Shown: one piece after another, positions 52,326 to 60,777 of the stretch
Position numbering within the stretch: the first letter of the stretch is position 1
Layout: each line of letters begins with the position of its first letter
From: an uncultured Rhodopila sp.
Lineage (GTDB): Bacteria; Pseudomonadota; Alphaproteobacteria; Acetobacterales; Acetobacteraceae
DNA length: 64,000 bases
Direction: 5' to 3'
NCBI GenBank assembly: GCA_903932145.1
Contig: CAIZFE010000003.1
Span: forward strand, 1 to 64,000
Made by a program: the position numbers and the translations under genes
Notes under the pieces: generated by a model
Seen by the model: only the letters and a program-made list of their open reading frames with translations
Told to the model about the DNA's origin: nothing
Databases searched by the model: none

Positions 52326-54458
52326 ATGACAATCGATCGCCGCTCTTTCATTGCGACCTCGCTGGCAGGTGCGTTTTCATTGAGCTGGAAGCTGCCGGCC
52401 TCGGCGGCCGGGCCGGCTGAAGTGGGGATATGGGCCGTTATTTATCCCGATGACACTGTGGTTGTCCGGATCGCGCGATCCGAGATGGGGCAGGGGACTT
52501 TCACCGGTCTGGCGCAACTCGTCGCGGATGAAATGGACGCCGACTGGTCGAAAGTGCGGGCGGAGTATGTCGCCCCGGAGGTCAATCTGGCGAACAAACG
52601 GGCCTGGGGGGACATGTCCACGGGTGGCAGCCGCGGTATCCGAGCGTCGGTGGATTACGTCCGCAAGGGTGGTGCAGCGGCCAAGGCCATGTTGATTCAG
52701 GCAGCGGCGGCGCAATGGGGCGTTCCGGCGGATCAATGTACTGCGTCCGCCAGCGTCGTGACCCATGCCGGGTCCGGAAAGACGTTGCGTTACGGTGAAG
52801 TCGCGGCGGCGGCGGCGAAATTGCCGGTTCCGAGCGATGTGACGGTGAAGAAGCCGGCCGAGTGGACGATTATCGGCAAGGGCGTCAAACGGCTGGATAC
52901 CGTGGAAAAACTGTCGGGCAAGCAGATCTTCGCGATCGATGTGCAGTTGCCGGACATGCTGAACGCCACGATCGCGCAATGTCCGGTGTTCGGTGGCAAG
53001 CTGGTCAGTTTCGATGCGAAAGCCGTTCAGGCCATGCCGGGCGTGCGGCAGGTGGTGGCCGTGGGCGATAATGCGGTCGCGGTCGTCGCCGACAAGTTCT
53101 ACCAGGCCAAGACGGCACTGGCGAAGCTGCCGATCGTTTGGGACGAAGCGGGCAACGGCAAGGTCAGCAGCGAAACGATTGCGGCGCTGTTACGGGAAGG
53201 GCTAGAGGCGAAGCAGGCGGGTGTCGGGCTGGCGCAGGGTGATATCGATGCCGCGTTCACCTTGGCCGCGACCAAGATGGAAGCTGTTTACGGCACGCCG
53301 TTTCTGAATCACGCGACATTGGAGCCGATGAACTGCACCGCCAAGGTCGTTGGGAATACGGTTGAAATCTGGGTGCCGTCGCAAAACGGCGAAGCATCCA
53401 TGGCGGCGGCGGCGGAAGCTGGCGGAGTCAAACTGTCGGATGTGAAAGTGAACAAGCTGCACCTCGGCGGCGGTTTCGGCCGGCGTGGGCAGCAGGATTA
53501 TGTGCGTCAGGCGGTGCTGGTTGCGAAACAAACCGGCGGCCGTCCGGTGAAATTGATTTGGACCCGTGAAGAGGACATGCAGCACGGTTTCTACCGCCCG
53601 ATCGGTCAGGCGAAGATGTCCGGGGCGATGGATGCTTCGGGGAACGTGGTCGGTTTGCGGATGCGCATCGCAGCACCGTCTATCGTTGCCAACCTGATCC
53701 CATCGGCGTTGGTCAACGGCGTGGACAAGATTGCGTTCCAGGGCATGAACCCGGACGAGTTCGGCTATATGGCGGTTCCGAACATCCTGATCGACCACGC
53801 GATCCGGACAACGTCCGTGCCGGTCGGTTTCTGGCGCGGGGTGAACGTCAATCAAAACACAATCTTTATGGAGTGTTTTGTTGATGAAATGGCGCATGCG
53901 GCGAAGAAGGACCCGCTGGAGTTCCGGCGCGCGATGATGGGTAAGAACCCCAAACATCTCGCCATCCTGAACGCGGTGGCGGAGAAAGCCGGTTGGGGCA
54001 GCAAGTTGCCGGACGGCGTGTATCGCGGGCTGGCGCAGAATTGCGGGTTTGGCAGCTATGTCGCCGCCGTCGCCGAAGTGTCGGTTTCGGACAAGGGTGC
54101 GCTGAAAATCCTGCGTATCGTTGCCGGGACAGATCCGGGATATGCGGTCAATCCGGATCAAATTGACGCCCAGGTGGATGGATCGTTCGCCTACGGCCTG
54201 AGCGCGCTGTTGTACAGCGAGAACACAATCAAGGACGGCCGTGTCGTCGAAAGTAATTTTGATACATACCAGGTGGCTCGGATGGCTGATATGCCGAGGG
54301 TTGAAACTATTCTGAAACCGAGCGGCGGGTTCTGGGGCGGTGTTGGCGAACCCACCATAGCGGTCGCGGCGCCTGCCGTGCTGAACGCAATCTTTGCCGC
54401 GACCGGCAAGCGGATTCGGCAATTGCCGTTGAAGGATCAGGATCTGCGCCGGGCATGA
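52326..54458 (+). CDS. iorB: Molybdopterin subunit of molybdenum hydroxylase (IorB-like)
   Basis: This is the catalytic subunit (710 residues), binding molybdenum-cytosine-dinucleotide-type cofactor and hydroxylating or oxidising an unknown substrate. ATG 52326 has GGGAG about 8 nt upstream; the frame is open earlier inside iorA. The N-terminus is a twin-arginine signal (DRRSFIATSLAGAFSLSW ending near ASA), so the enzyme is periplasmic. Family motifs are MGQGTFTGLAQLVADEMDADW, LHLGGGFGRRGQQDYVRQA, and a C-terminal GGVGEPTIAVAAPAVLNAIFAATGKRIR with the glutamate of the active site. Its stop overlaps the fccA start as ATGA, coupling it to the cytochrome. Confidence 0.92.
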   Translation: MTIDRRSFIATSLAGAFSLSWKLPASAAGPAEVGIWAVIYPDDTVVVRIARSEMGQGTFTGLAQLVADEMDADWSKVRAEYVAPEVNLANKRAWGDMSTGGSRGIRASVDYVRKGGAAAKAMLIQAAAAQWGVPADQCTASASVVTHAGSGKTLRYGEVAAAAAKLPVPSDVTVKKPAEWTIIGKGVKRLDTVEKLSGKQIFAIDVQLPDMLNATIAQCPVFGGKLVSFDAKAVQAMPGVRQVVAVGDNAVAVVADKFYQAKTALAKLPIVWDEAGNGKVSSETIAALLREGLEAKQAGVGLAQGDIDAAFTLAATKMEAVYGTPFLNHATLEPMNCTAKVVGNTVEIWVPSQNGEASMAAAAEAGGVKLSDVKVNKLHLGGGFGRRGQQDYVRQAVLVAKQTGGRPVKLIWTREEDMQHGFYRPIGQAKMSGAMDASGNVVGLRMRIAAPSIVANLIPSALVNGVDKIAFQGMNPDEFGYMAVPNILIDHAIRTTSVPVGFWRGVNVNQNTIFMECFVDEMAHAAKKDPLEFRRAMMGKNPKHLAILNAVAEKAGWGSKLPDGVYRGLAQNCGFGSYVAAVAEVSVSDKGALKILRIVAGTDPGYAVNPDQIDAQVDGSFAYGLSALLYSENTIKDGRVVESNFDTYQVARMADMPRVETILKPSGGFWGGVGEPTIAVAAPAVLNAIFAATGKRIRQLPLKDQDLRRA

Positions 54459-54721
54459 TGAAGCTACTCGTTCTTGCTGTGGTTGTTTCGATGGGGGCGG
54501 TTGGTTTTGCCGCCGAACCGCCCCCTGGTGCCACGACGTGTTCGGGTTGCCATGGTCCGTCATTCATGCCGGTCAATGGCCGTGCTTCCGCCGATCTGTC
54601 ATCCGGCATGGAGGCGTTTCGGTCTGGGGAGCGTCCGTCCACCGTCATGGGCCGCTTGATGAAGGGGTTTTCGCCAGCCGAGATTCAGGCCATCGCGGTC
54701 TGGATCGCCGAGCAAAAGTAG
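54455..54721 (+). CDS. fccA: Monohaem cytochrome c, FccA-like subunit
   Basis: A cleavable signal (about 1-20) precedes a short class I cytochrome c with haem motif CSGCH (Cys29, Cys32, His33). A C-terminal MEAFRSGERPSTVMGRLMKGFSPAEIQAIAVWIAEQK segment supplies a methionine ligand; the SGERP...MxR...KG pattern is typical of flavocytochrome c sulfide dehydrogenase cytochromes. At 88 residues it is a minimal monohaem form; many FccA proteins have two haems. It overlaps iorB (ATGA) and precedes fccB by 9 bp, so it could accept electrons from both. The dual role is inference. Confidence 0.85.
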   Translation: MMKLLVLAVVVSMGAVGFAAEPPPGATTCSGCHGPSFMPVNGRASADLSSGMEAFRSGERPSTVMGRLMKGFSPAEIQAIAVWIAEQK

Positions 54722-54730
54722 GGGGTGCCG

Positions 54731-55975
54731 ATGCTGGGACGCCGATCGGTCTTGGCGATGCCGTTCCTTGCGCGTGCTGCCTTTGCGCAGGCGGCGGCGC
54801 GGGTCTTGGTGATCGGCGGTGGGTTCGGCGGTGCCAGCGCGGCACGGGCGCTGCGCCGGACCGATCCGAATGTTGATGTAACGCTGGTTGAGTCCAGTCC
54901 GGTCTTTACGTCGTGTCCGTTCAGCAACGAGGTAATCGTCGGCCTACGCGAGATCGGCCAGCAGCGCTTCGGCTACCAAGGTATCACAGCGGCCGGGATT
55001 CATATGGTGCAGGGGACCGCTGTTTCGGTCGATCCGCCGACCCGACGGGTGACGCTGAATGACGGTTCGGTCCTGGGATATGACCGGCTGATCCTGTCGC
55101 CGGGCATCGACATCGCCTATGACGCGTTGCCGGGTTACAGCGAGGCCGCCGCAGAGGTGTTGCCGCACGCCTGGAAAGCCGGCGATCAGACTCTGCTGCT
55201 TCGTCGTCAGTTGGAAGCGATGCCGGATGGCGGTTCGGTGGTTATTTCGGCGCCGGCCAACCCGTTTCGTTGCCCGCCCGGACCATACGAGCGTGCCAGT
55301 TTGATCGCGTATTATCTGAAGACGAACAAGCCGAAATCGAAACTGCTGCTCCTCGACGCAAAGGATACGTTTTCCAAGCAGAAGCTGTTCATGAGCGCCT
55401 GGGCAAAATTGTATCCGGGGTTGCTGGAGTGGGTGTCGCTGTCGGACGGCGGCAAGGTGGTTCGTGTTGATGCTTCGACACGCAGCTTCGAAACGGAATT
55501 CGGATCACACAAGGCCGACGTCGGCAACGTCATTCCGCCGCAGCGCGCGGGTCGGATCGCGGTGGTCGCCGGGGTGACGGACAAGACGGGATGGTGTCCG
55601 ATCGATCCGGTTAGTTTCGAATCCCGTCTGGTGCCGGGGATCCACGTCATTGGTGACGCAGCGGTGGCCGGGGCGATGCCGAAGTCGGCGTTTGCCGCCA
55701 ATGCGCAGGCGAAGGCGTGTGCGCTCGCGGTGGTCCGGATGTTGGGCGGGGCAGCGCCGGTGGAACCTCGGTTGGTGAACACCTGCTACAGTCTGGTGGC
55801 ACCGGATTACGGGATTTCTGTCGCTGGCGTCTATCGGCCGGTGAACGGGCTGCTGACGGACATCGAAGGCGCGGGGGGCACCAGTCCGATCGATGCGCCG
55901 CCGGAAACGCGCGCGCTTGAGGCGGAATATGCGAATGCCTGGTTCAAAACTCTTACGAGCGACGTTTTTGCTTAG
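54731..55975 (+). CDS. fccB: Flavocytochrome c sulfide dehydrogenase flavoprotein FccB/SoxF
   Basis: This periplasmic FAD enzyme oxidises sulfide and passes electrons to the cytochrome subunit. ATG 54731 gives 414 residues with an RR-type signal ([17 protein letters not shown]). The FAD Rossmann motif is [19 protein letters not shown] (about 25-43). The redox-active cysteine pair of FccB is kept at Cys181 ([12 protein letters not shown]) and Cys352 ([12 protein letters not shown]), and the second FAD block [25 protein letters not shown] is present. The C-terminus overlaps soxX by 47 nt. Length and motifs fit an intact enzyme. Confidence 0.92.
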   Translation: MLGRRSVLAMPFLARAAFAQAAARVLVIGGGFGGASAARALRRTDPNVDVTLVESSPVFTSCPFSNEVIVGLREIGQQRFGYQGITAAGIHMVQGTAVSVDPPTRRVTLNDGSVLGYDRLILSPGIDIAYDALPGYSEAAAEVLPHAWKAGDQTLLLRRQLEAMPDGGSVVISAPANPFRCPPGPYERASLIAYYLKTNKPKSKLLLLDAKDTFSKQKLFMSAWAKLYPGLLEWVSLSDGGKVVRVDASTRSFETEFGSHKADVGNVIPPQRAGRIAVVAGVTDKTGWCPIDPVSFESRLVPGIHVIGDAAVAGAMPKSAFAANAQAKACALAVVRMLGGAAPVEPRLVNTCYSLVAPDYGISVAGVYRPVNGLLTDIEGAGGTSPIDAPPETRALEAEYANAWFKTLTSDVFA

Positions 55976-56348
55976 TGTCATAGGTGCGCCGACTTTTGCG
56001 GAGAACGATCAAATCGCGGCGTCGCTGACCGGTCATGCCGGCGATCCTGCCCGCGGGGCGGCGTTGTTCGCCAACCGCCAGATCAGCACCTGCGTGTTGT
56101 GCCACCCGGAACATCCGTCACCGGACACGATTGGTCCGTCGCTGGCAGGTGTCGGGCGGCGGCTGAGTCAGGGGCAGATCAGGCTGCGGATCTTCGATGC
56201 CGCCAGGGTTAATCCGGATACGGTCATGCCATCGTTTGCCCGGGTCTCGGGGTTGACCCGGGTCGGGCGTCCTTGGTTGGGCAAGCCAATCCTTGATGCC
56301 GAACAGATTGAGGATTTGGTGGCCTTTCTGGCGGCGTCGCGGTCGTGA
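55929..56348 (+). CDS. soxX: Sox cytochrome c SoxX
   Basis: SoxX pairs with SoxA to attach thiosulfate to SoxY in the periplasm. The chosen ATG at 55929 follows AGGCGG and yields 139 residues with a signal ([17 protein letters not shown]). The haem motif is CVLCH (Cys55, Cys58, His59). The downstream block [36 protein letters not shown], then [18 protein letters not shown], is typical SoxX. A second ATG six bases later is equally possible. It overlaps fccB by 47 nt and soxY by 4 nt (GTGA). Confidence 0.92.
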   Translation: MRMPGSKLLRATFLLSVIGAPTFAENDQIAASLTGHAGDPARGAALFANRQISTCVLCHPEHPSPDTIGPSLAGVGRRLSQGQIRLRIFDAARVNPDTVMPSFARVSGLTRVGRPWLGKPILDAEQIEDLVAFLAASRS

Positions 56349-56767
56349 CGGTGCCTCGCAGGCAGGTGCTTGTGGCGGCGGCGGGCGCGGTGCTGCTGTC
56401 GCCGGCAAGCGCGACGGAAACGCAGGTGGCGGCGCTGATCAAGGAGCTGGTTGGCGATGCGACGTTGCGGGAGGGGCGCGTCAAACTGGACATCCCGTTG
56501 CTGGTGGAGAACGGTAACGCGGTGCCGATAACGGTCAGCGTGGACGGGCCGAATCGTGTCCGCAGCCTGCATGTCTTCGCCGAACGCAATCCGTTGCCGA
56601 ATGTCGCCAATTTCTATTTCGGTCCCCGCGCCGGTCCCGCCAAAGTGTCAACGCGTATGCGGCTGGCGACGTCGCAAACGGTGGTCGCGGTGGCGAAGCT
56701 GGCGGATGGCAGTTGTTGGATGGATCGTATCGAGCTGATTGTTACTCTCGCGGCGTGCGTGGAATAA
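56345..56767 (+). CDS. soxY: Sulfur carrier subunit SoxY with altered C-terminal tip
   Basis: SoxY carries sulfur intermediates on a C-terminal swinging-arm cysteine. The 140-residue protein begins at GTG 56345, overlapping the soxX stop, with an RR-type signal (PRRQVLVAAAGAVLL). The carrier fold is clear (VKLDIPLLVENGNAVPITVSV, LHVFAERNPLPNVANFYFGP, STRMRLATSQTVVAVAKLADGS). The canonical ending GGCGG is replaced: the protein ends AACVE with the single essential-type cysteine at 138. The flexible glycines are lost, which could change how partner enzymes reach the cysteine. soxZ starts 2 nt after the stop. Confidence 0.9.
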   Translation: MTVPRRQVLVAAAGAVLLSPASATETQVAALIKELVGDATLREGRVKLDIPLLVENGNAVPITVSVDGPNRVRSLHVFAERNPLPNVANFYFGPRAGPAKVSTRMRLATSQTVVAVAKLADGSCWMDRIELIVTLAACVE

Positions 56768-56769
56768 AG

Positions 56770-57090
56770 ATGGCCCGCGTTCTGATCAACATCCCCAAGG
56801 AAGCCCGAAAGGGCGAGGTGATTGAGATCAAGGTGCTGATCTCCCACCCCATGGAAAGCGGGCAGCGGCGAACCGATTCCGGACAGGTCATTCCGCGTAA
56901 GATCATCAACAAATTTGTCTGCACATGGAATGGAGACGAGGTGTTGAGTGTCGATCTGTTCCCGGCGATCGCGGCCAATCCGTTCCTGTCGTTCTTTGCG
57001 GTCGCCGATGTCAGTGGCACCATCAGCATGACCTGGGTGGATGACGATGGCGCGACACAAACCGAACTGGCGTCCATTACCGTGACATGA
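56770..57090 (+). CDS. soxZ: Sulfur carrier partner SoxZ
   Basis: SoxZ forms the heterodimer with SoxY. The ATG at 56770 lies just after the soxY stop and gives 106 residues: RVLINIPKEARKGEVIEIKVLISHPMESGQRR, then GQVIPRKIINKFVCTWNGDEVL, FPAIAANPFLSFFAVADVSG and MTWVDDDGATQTE. All the usual SoxZ blocks are present. It has no signal and is exported with SoxY through its Tat signal. Its stop overlaps the soxA ATG by 4 nt. Confidence 0.93.
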   Translation: MARVLINIPKEARKGEVIEIKVLISHPMESGQRRTDSGQVIPRKIINKFVCTWNGDEVLSVDLFPAIAANPFLSFFAVADVSGTISMTWVDDDGATQTELASITVT

Positions 57091-57830
57091 TCAGGATTTT
57101 GTTCATGTTACTGGCGATTTCGGCAGCGGCGGCGGAGCCTCGATCCGGATACCAGGACGCCAGCCCGGCGACACGGGCGATGCAGGATGACGACACTACC
57201 AACCCCGGATTTCTGTGGGTGCAACAGGGCGAGGCGATCTGGCACGAGCACGGCGGCACGACCGGGAAAAGCTGTGCCGACTGCCACGGTGATGCGGCCG
57301 CGATGCGTGGCGTGGCGGCGCGGTATCCGGCCTATAACGTGACACTTGGGCACCCATTGACGTTAGAACAACGCATCAATCTGTCTCGCACCGCGGATCA
57401 GGGCGCCGAGGCCTTCGCGCCGGAAGGCGACACGTTATTGGCGATCACCGCGTTCGTTGGGTTGCAATCCCGCGGAATGCCGATGGCTGTTTCGCCCGAC
57501 GGGCCGGCGCGGCCGTATTATGAGAACGGACAGAGATTGTTCCAGACGCGGATGGGCCAGCTCAATCTGTCCTGCCAGCAGTGCCACGACGATTTCGCGG
57601 GAAAGCGGCTTGCCGGGGCACTGATCCCACAAGGGCACCCGAACGGTTATCCGCTGTACCGGTTGGAATGGCAGGGGATGGGATCGCTATATCGCCGGAT
57701 CCGCAATTGCATCACCGGCGTGCGGGGGGAGCCGTTTGCGGTGGACTCCCCCGATCTGGTCGATCTGGAACTGTTTCTGGGCGTGCGCGCGACGGGTTTG
57801 GTGGTGGAAACGCCCGCTGTGCGCCCGTAA
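57087..57830 (+). CDS. soxA: Sox c-type cytochrome SoxA (dihaem form)
   Basis: SoxA catalyses formation of the SoxY-thiosulfate bond with SoxX. The 247-residue protein has a signal (about 1-16) and two haem motifs: CADCH (Cys63, Cys66, His67) and CQQCH (Cys163, Cys166, His167). The active-site cysteine Cys208 is in RIRNCITGVRGEP. The C-terminal VDLELFLGVRATGLVVETPAVRP is the typical SoxA ending. It is the last gene of the eight-gene operon and convergent, 8 bp away, with the luciferase-like gene. No soxB or soxCD follows. Confidence 0.93.
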   Translation: MIRILFMLLAISAAAAEPRSGYQDASPATRAMQDDDTTNPGFLWVQQGEAIWHEHGGTTGKSCADCHGDAAAMRGVAARYPAYNVTLGHPLTLEQRINLSRTADQGAEAFAPEGDTLLAITAFVGLQSRGMPMAVSPDGPARPYYENGQRLFQTRMGQLNLSCQQCHDDFAGKRLAGALIPQGHPNGYPLYRLEWQGMGSLYRRIRNCITGVRGEPFAVDSPDLVDLELFLGVRATGLVVETPAVRP

Positions 57831-57838
57831 GCCGGCTT

Positions 57839-59083
57839 TCAGCCCGCCTCGGCTTTCACCCGTTCCGCATCCAGGTCGGGAACGTTGCTTGCCGACGCGC
57901 TCAGCATGGTCGATTTGGTCACCCTCAGCGCCGCCGCCGCAGCATCGTTTTCGTTGATCTTTGACATCACCGCCAGACGGGCGCGATCGAAGTATTCGCG
58001 GTTATTGGCGACGAATTCCCGAGATTTCCGCAAACCCGCCAAATACCCGTTGATCTCCGGCACCACGTAACGTGCCACCAGATCCCAACTGCGCATGGTA
58101 TTCTCGGGATTGGCCCAGTCATGCACGAAGCCCACGACGGTGCCGAAGCCGCCGCTGATCGCCAGGACCTCTTTGATCCGTTGGATCAGATCGTCCGGCG
58201 TGCCGATCGTTGCCGCGGCGCCGTCCGAGAACGCGGTCTTGTCCACCGCCTCATCAGGTGTTTTGAACGGCCTGGCGCCAGGCCGTTGCAACGTCGCGGT
58301 GATGTATTCGTTGTGATGCCGTAGCAGGCCGTCGCGGGCTTCCGCACGGGCTTTTTCGCGGGTTTCGGCGATGTGCCAGCTCAGCAGGACGCGCCAGTTT
58401 TTCCGATCGACGGTCTTGCCATGCTTGGCGGCGGCGGTTTCGGCAAAGCCCCATTGGGTGGGCAGGGCGTTCAGGCCTTCGTTCGACAACGAACCAATCG
58501 AGATAATGCCGATCCCGTGTTTTCCCGCCAGGGTCATGCCGGAGGGGCTGATTTGCGAGGCGACGGCGAACGGCAGCTCCTCCTGCAAGGGCAACAATTG
58601 CAGGGCGGCGTCGTTCAGCGTGAACCAATCGGATTTCTCGGTCACCCGTTCGCCGCTGAACAGGCGGCGGATGATGCCGATCGCCTCATCCTGGCGGTCG
58701 CGCAACAGCATCGGATCGACACCGAGTGTATGGGCGTCGGACGCCAACGCGCCGGGGCCGGAGCCGAAGATGACGCGGCCGCCGGTCATGTAATCCAGTT
58801 GCACCATGCGTTGGGCGACGTGGAACGGGTGATGGTACGGCAATGAAACCACACCGGTGGCGAGTTTGATGCGTTTCGATCGTTCACCGGCGGCGGCGAG
58901 GAACATTTCAGGGGAGGCGATCATCTCCCAGCCGCTGGAATGGTGTTCGCCGCACCAGAATTCGTCGTAGCCCAGCTTGTCCAGGTGCTCGACCAGATCA
59001 AGGTCGCGGCGGAATTGCAACATCGGGTGCTCGCCGATCGGGTGATGCGGGGCGAGGAAGGCACCAAAATTCAGGCGGGACAT
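57839..59083 (-). CDS. Luciferase-like FMN monooxygenase (limonene-monooxygenase-like)
   Basis: This 414-residue bacterial-luciferase-family oxygenase begins RLNFGAFLAPHHPIGEHPML. It has DLVEHLDKLGYDEFWCGEHHSSGWEMIASPEMFLAAAGERSKRIKLATGVVSLPYHHPFHVAQRMVQLD, a typical flavin-binding barrel start, followed by FGSGPGALASDAHTLGVDP. The pattern resembles limonene 1,2-monooxygenase and alkanesulfonate-type LLM enzymes, which need FMNH2 from a reductase not encoded beside it. It is convergent with soxA. The substrate is not evident; a sulfonate role is conceivable from the neighbourhood but unsupported. Confidence 0.88.
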   Translation of the reverse strand: MSRLNFGAFLAPHHPIGEHPMLQFRRDLDLVEHLDKLGYDEFWCGEHHSSGWEMIASPEMFLAAAGERSKRIKLATGVVSLPYHHPFHVAQRMVQLDYMTGGRVIFGSGPGALASDAHTLGVDPMLLRDRQDEAIGIIRRLFSGERVTEKSDWFTLNDAALQLLPLQEELPFAVASQISPSGMTLAGKHGIGIISIGSLSNEGLNALPTQWGFAETAAAKHGKTVDRKNWRVLLSWHIAETREKARAEARDGLLRHHNEYITATLQRPGARPFKTPDEAVDKTAFSDGAAATIGTPDDLIQRIKEVLAISGGFGTVVGFVHDWANPENTMRSWDLVARYVVPEINGYLAGLRKSREFVANNREYFDRARLAVMSKINENDAAAAALRVTKSTMLSASASNVPDLDAERVKAEAG

Positions 59084-59176
59084 GCGACGGCTCCTTTTGA
59101 ACCGGGATGGTAGGAAGGAACCGGGACTTGGGCAAATGTTTGTCAGGCGTGCGCGTCGCCGTTAGGCTGACGGTTC

Positions 59177-59599
59177 ATGGAGAAAACGCCGATGCACACG
59201 AAACCAGTGCCCGTCCCAGATGAAGTCAGCGCGCCGTTCTTCGACGGTGCGCGGGACAGAAAACTGATGCTGCAGCATTGTTCGGCCTGCGATGGCTGGA
59301 GCTTTCCGGTGCGCGAACGGTGCCCGCATTGTTTCGCCGCCGCGTTGACGTGGCGTCAGGCCAGCGGACGCGGGACGCTGTATACGTTCACCATTATGCA
59401 TCAGGTGATGAACCCCGGCTTTGCCTCCGCGGTGCCTTACAACGTGGCGCAAATCGACCTGGAAGAGGGTGTGCGGATGGTGTCGAACGTGGTTGGGATC
59501 GGCAACGATGCGTTGCGCATCGGCATGGCGCTGGACGTCGTGTTCGAGGATGTCTCGGACGATATCCGTCTCCCCAAATTCCGTCCCGTGGCAGGTTGA
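59177..59599 (+). CDS. Zn-ribbon/OB-fold partner protein (DUF35) of thiolase
   Basis: The 140-residue protein has a rubredoxin-like zinc ribbon (HCSACDGWSFPVRERCPHC, four cysteines near residues 35-53) followed by an OB-fold (GRGTLYTFTIMHQVMNPGFASAVPYNVAQIDLEEGVRMVSNVVG). DUF35 proteins bind acyl-CoA and partner with lipid-transfer-type thiolases. The thiolase gene starts 5 bp downstream, matching that arrangement. An alternative ATG lies 15 nt downstream within the first residues. Confidence 0.9.
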   Translation: MEKTPMHTKPVPVPDEVSAPFFDGARDRKLMLQHCSACDGWSFPVRERCPHCFAAALTWRQASGRGTLYTFTIMHQVMNPGFASAVPYNVAQIDLEEGVRMVSNVVGIGNDALRIGMALDVVFEDVSDDIRLPKFRPVAG

Positions 59600-59604
59600 A
59601 GCAG

Positions 59605-60777
59605 ATGGCAAACGAACCAAAGGGCGCCATCGTCGGTCTGGGCGTCACGCCGATGGGCAAGATCTATGGCCGCCGGTCAGTTGATTTCGCGGCCGAGGCG
59701 ATTGCCTTGGCGCTGGACGATGCGGGCCTGCAAAAATCCGACATCGACGGGTTGCTGATCAACGCCAATATCTCGGGCGATATCGATGTTCGGGCGCAGA
59801 TGATCCTCGGGTTCCAGGACCTGACGCTGGTGAATGTCATGAGCGCGTACGGCTCCACCGCCGGCAGCATGATGCAGTATGCCTGCATGGCGATCCGTGA
59901 GGGCCTCGCGAAAACTGTCGTTCTGGTCTATGCGGATGCGCCGCTATCGCCATCGCGCGGCGCCGGGCAATCGTATGCCGGGCCGCATCGCTATCCGCTG
60001 GGTGGTATGGTCGGATTGCGCGCCGCCTACGGCAACTTCGGTGCCAATGCCGAATATGCGATGGCGGCTCGGCGGCATATGCATCTGTATGGCACGACAT
60101 CGGAACAGTTCGGAACGATCGCGGTTGGACAGCGGCAATGGGCGCAGCTCAGCCCATGGGCACAAATGAAACAACCGATGACGATGGAGGATTACTATAA
60201 GTCGCGCTTTATCGCCGAACCGCTGCGATTGTTCGATTGTTGCCTGGTATCCAACGGCGCTGTCGCGGTGATTGTGACGTCGGCTGACCGGGCGCGGGAC
60301 CTCCGGCAGCCTCCGGTGAACGTGCTGGGCTACGCGCAGTGTGCGCCGGGCGACAATCTGCGCACCGACCGGCACCCCGCTGTTGAGACTGGTGCGAAAC
60401 AATCCGGCGAAATCGCGTTCCGCATGGCCGGGATAACCCGAGACGATATTGGCACCTGTCAGCTTTACGACTGCTACACCTATACCGTTCTCGTGACGCT
60501 GGAGGATTACGGTTTCTGCGCCAAGGGCGAGGGCGGTCCCTTTGTGGCCGACGGAAAGCTCGGCCCGGGCGGCGCACTGCCGACCAACACCGGTGGTGGC
60601 CAGTTGTCCGGCTATTACATGTGGGGCTTCACCCCGTTGTCGGAGGCGGTGGTGCAGGCGCGCGGGCAGGGGGGCGAACGCCAGGTCCCGCGCAACGATT
60701 TTGTCCTGGTCAGCGCGAACGGCGGAATTCTGAATTACCACTCCACCATCATTCTGAGCCCGCACACGTCCGGTTAA
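59605..60777 (+). CDS. SCP-x type thiolase / lipid-transfer protein
   Basis: This thiolase-fold enzyme of 390 residues starts at the ATG at 59605, 5 bp after the DUF35 gene. It begins MANEPKGAIVGLGVTPMGKIYGRRSVDFAAEAIALALDDAGL. The usual thiolase nucleophile position falls in a segment reading SAYGSTAGSMMQYACMAIREGL, where the expected Cys is not obvious. The C-terminal conserved blocks are GICQLYDCYTYTV-like (GTCQLYDCYTYTVLVTLEDYGFC) and NTGGGQLSGYYMWGFTPLSEAV. This class, with DUF35, often acts in sterol or aromatic side-chain degradation, sometimes as an aldolase. It overlaps the convergent YdeP-type gene by 4 nt. Confidence 0.88.
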   Translation: MANEPKGAIVGLGVTPMGKIYGRRSVDFAAEAIALALDDAGLQKSDIDGLLINANISGDIDVRAQMILGFQDLTLVNVMSAYGSTAGSMMQYACMAIREGLAKTVVLVYADAPLSPSRGAGQSYAGPHRYPLGGMVGLRAAYGNFGANAEYAMAARRHMHLYGTTSEQFGTIAVGQRQWAQLSPWAQMKQPMTMEDYYKSRFIAEPLRLFDCCLVSNGAVAVIVTSADRARDLRQPPVNVLGYAQCAPGDNLRTDRHPAVETGAKQSGEIAFRMAGITRDDIGTCQLYDCYTYTVLVTLEDYGFCAKGEGGPFVADGKLGPGGALPTNTGGGQLSGYYMWGFTPLSEAVVQARGQGGERQVPRNDFVLVSANGGILNYHSTIILSPHTSG

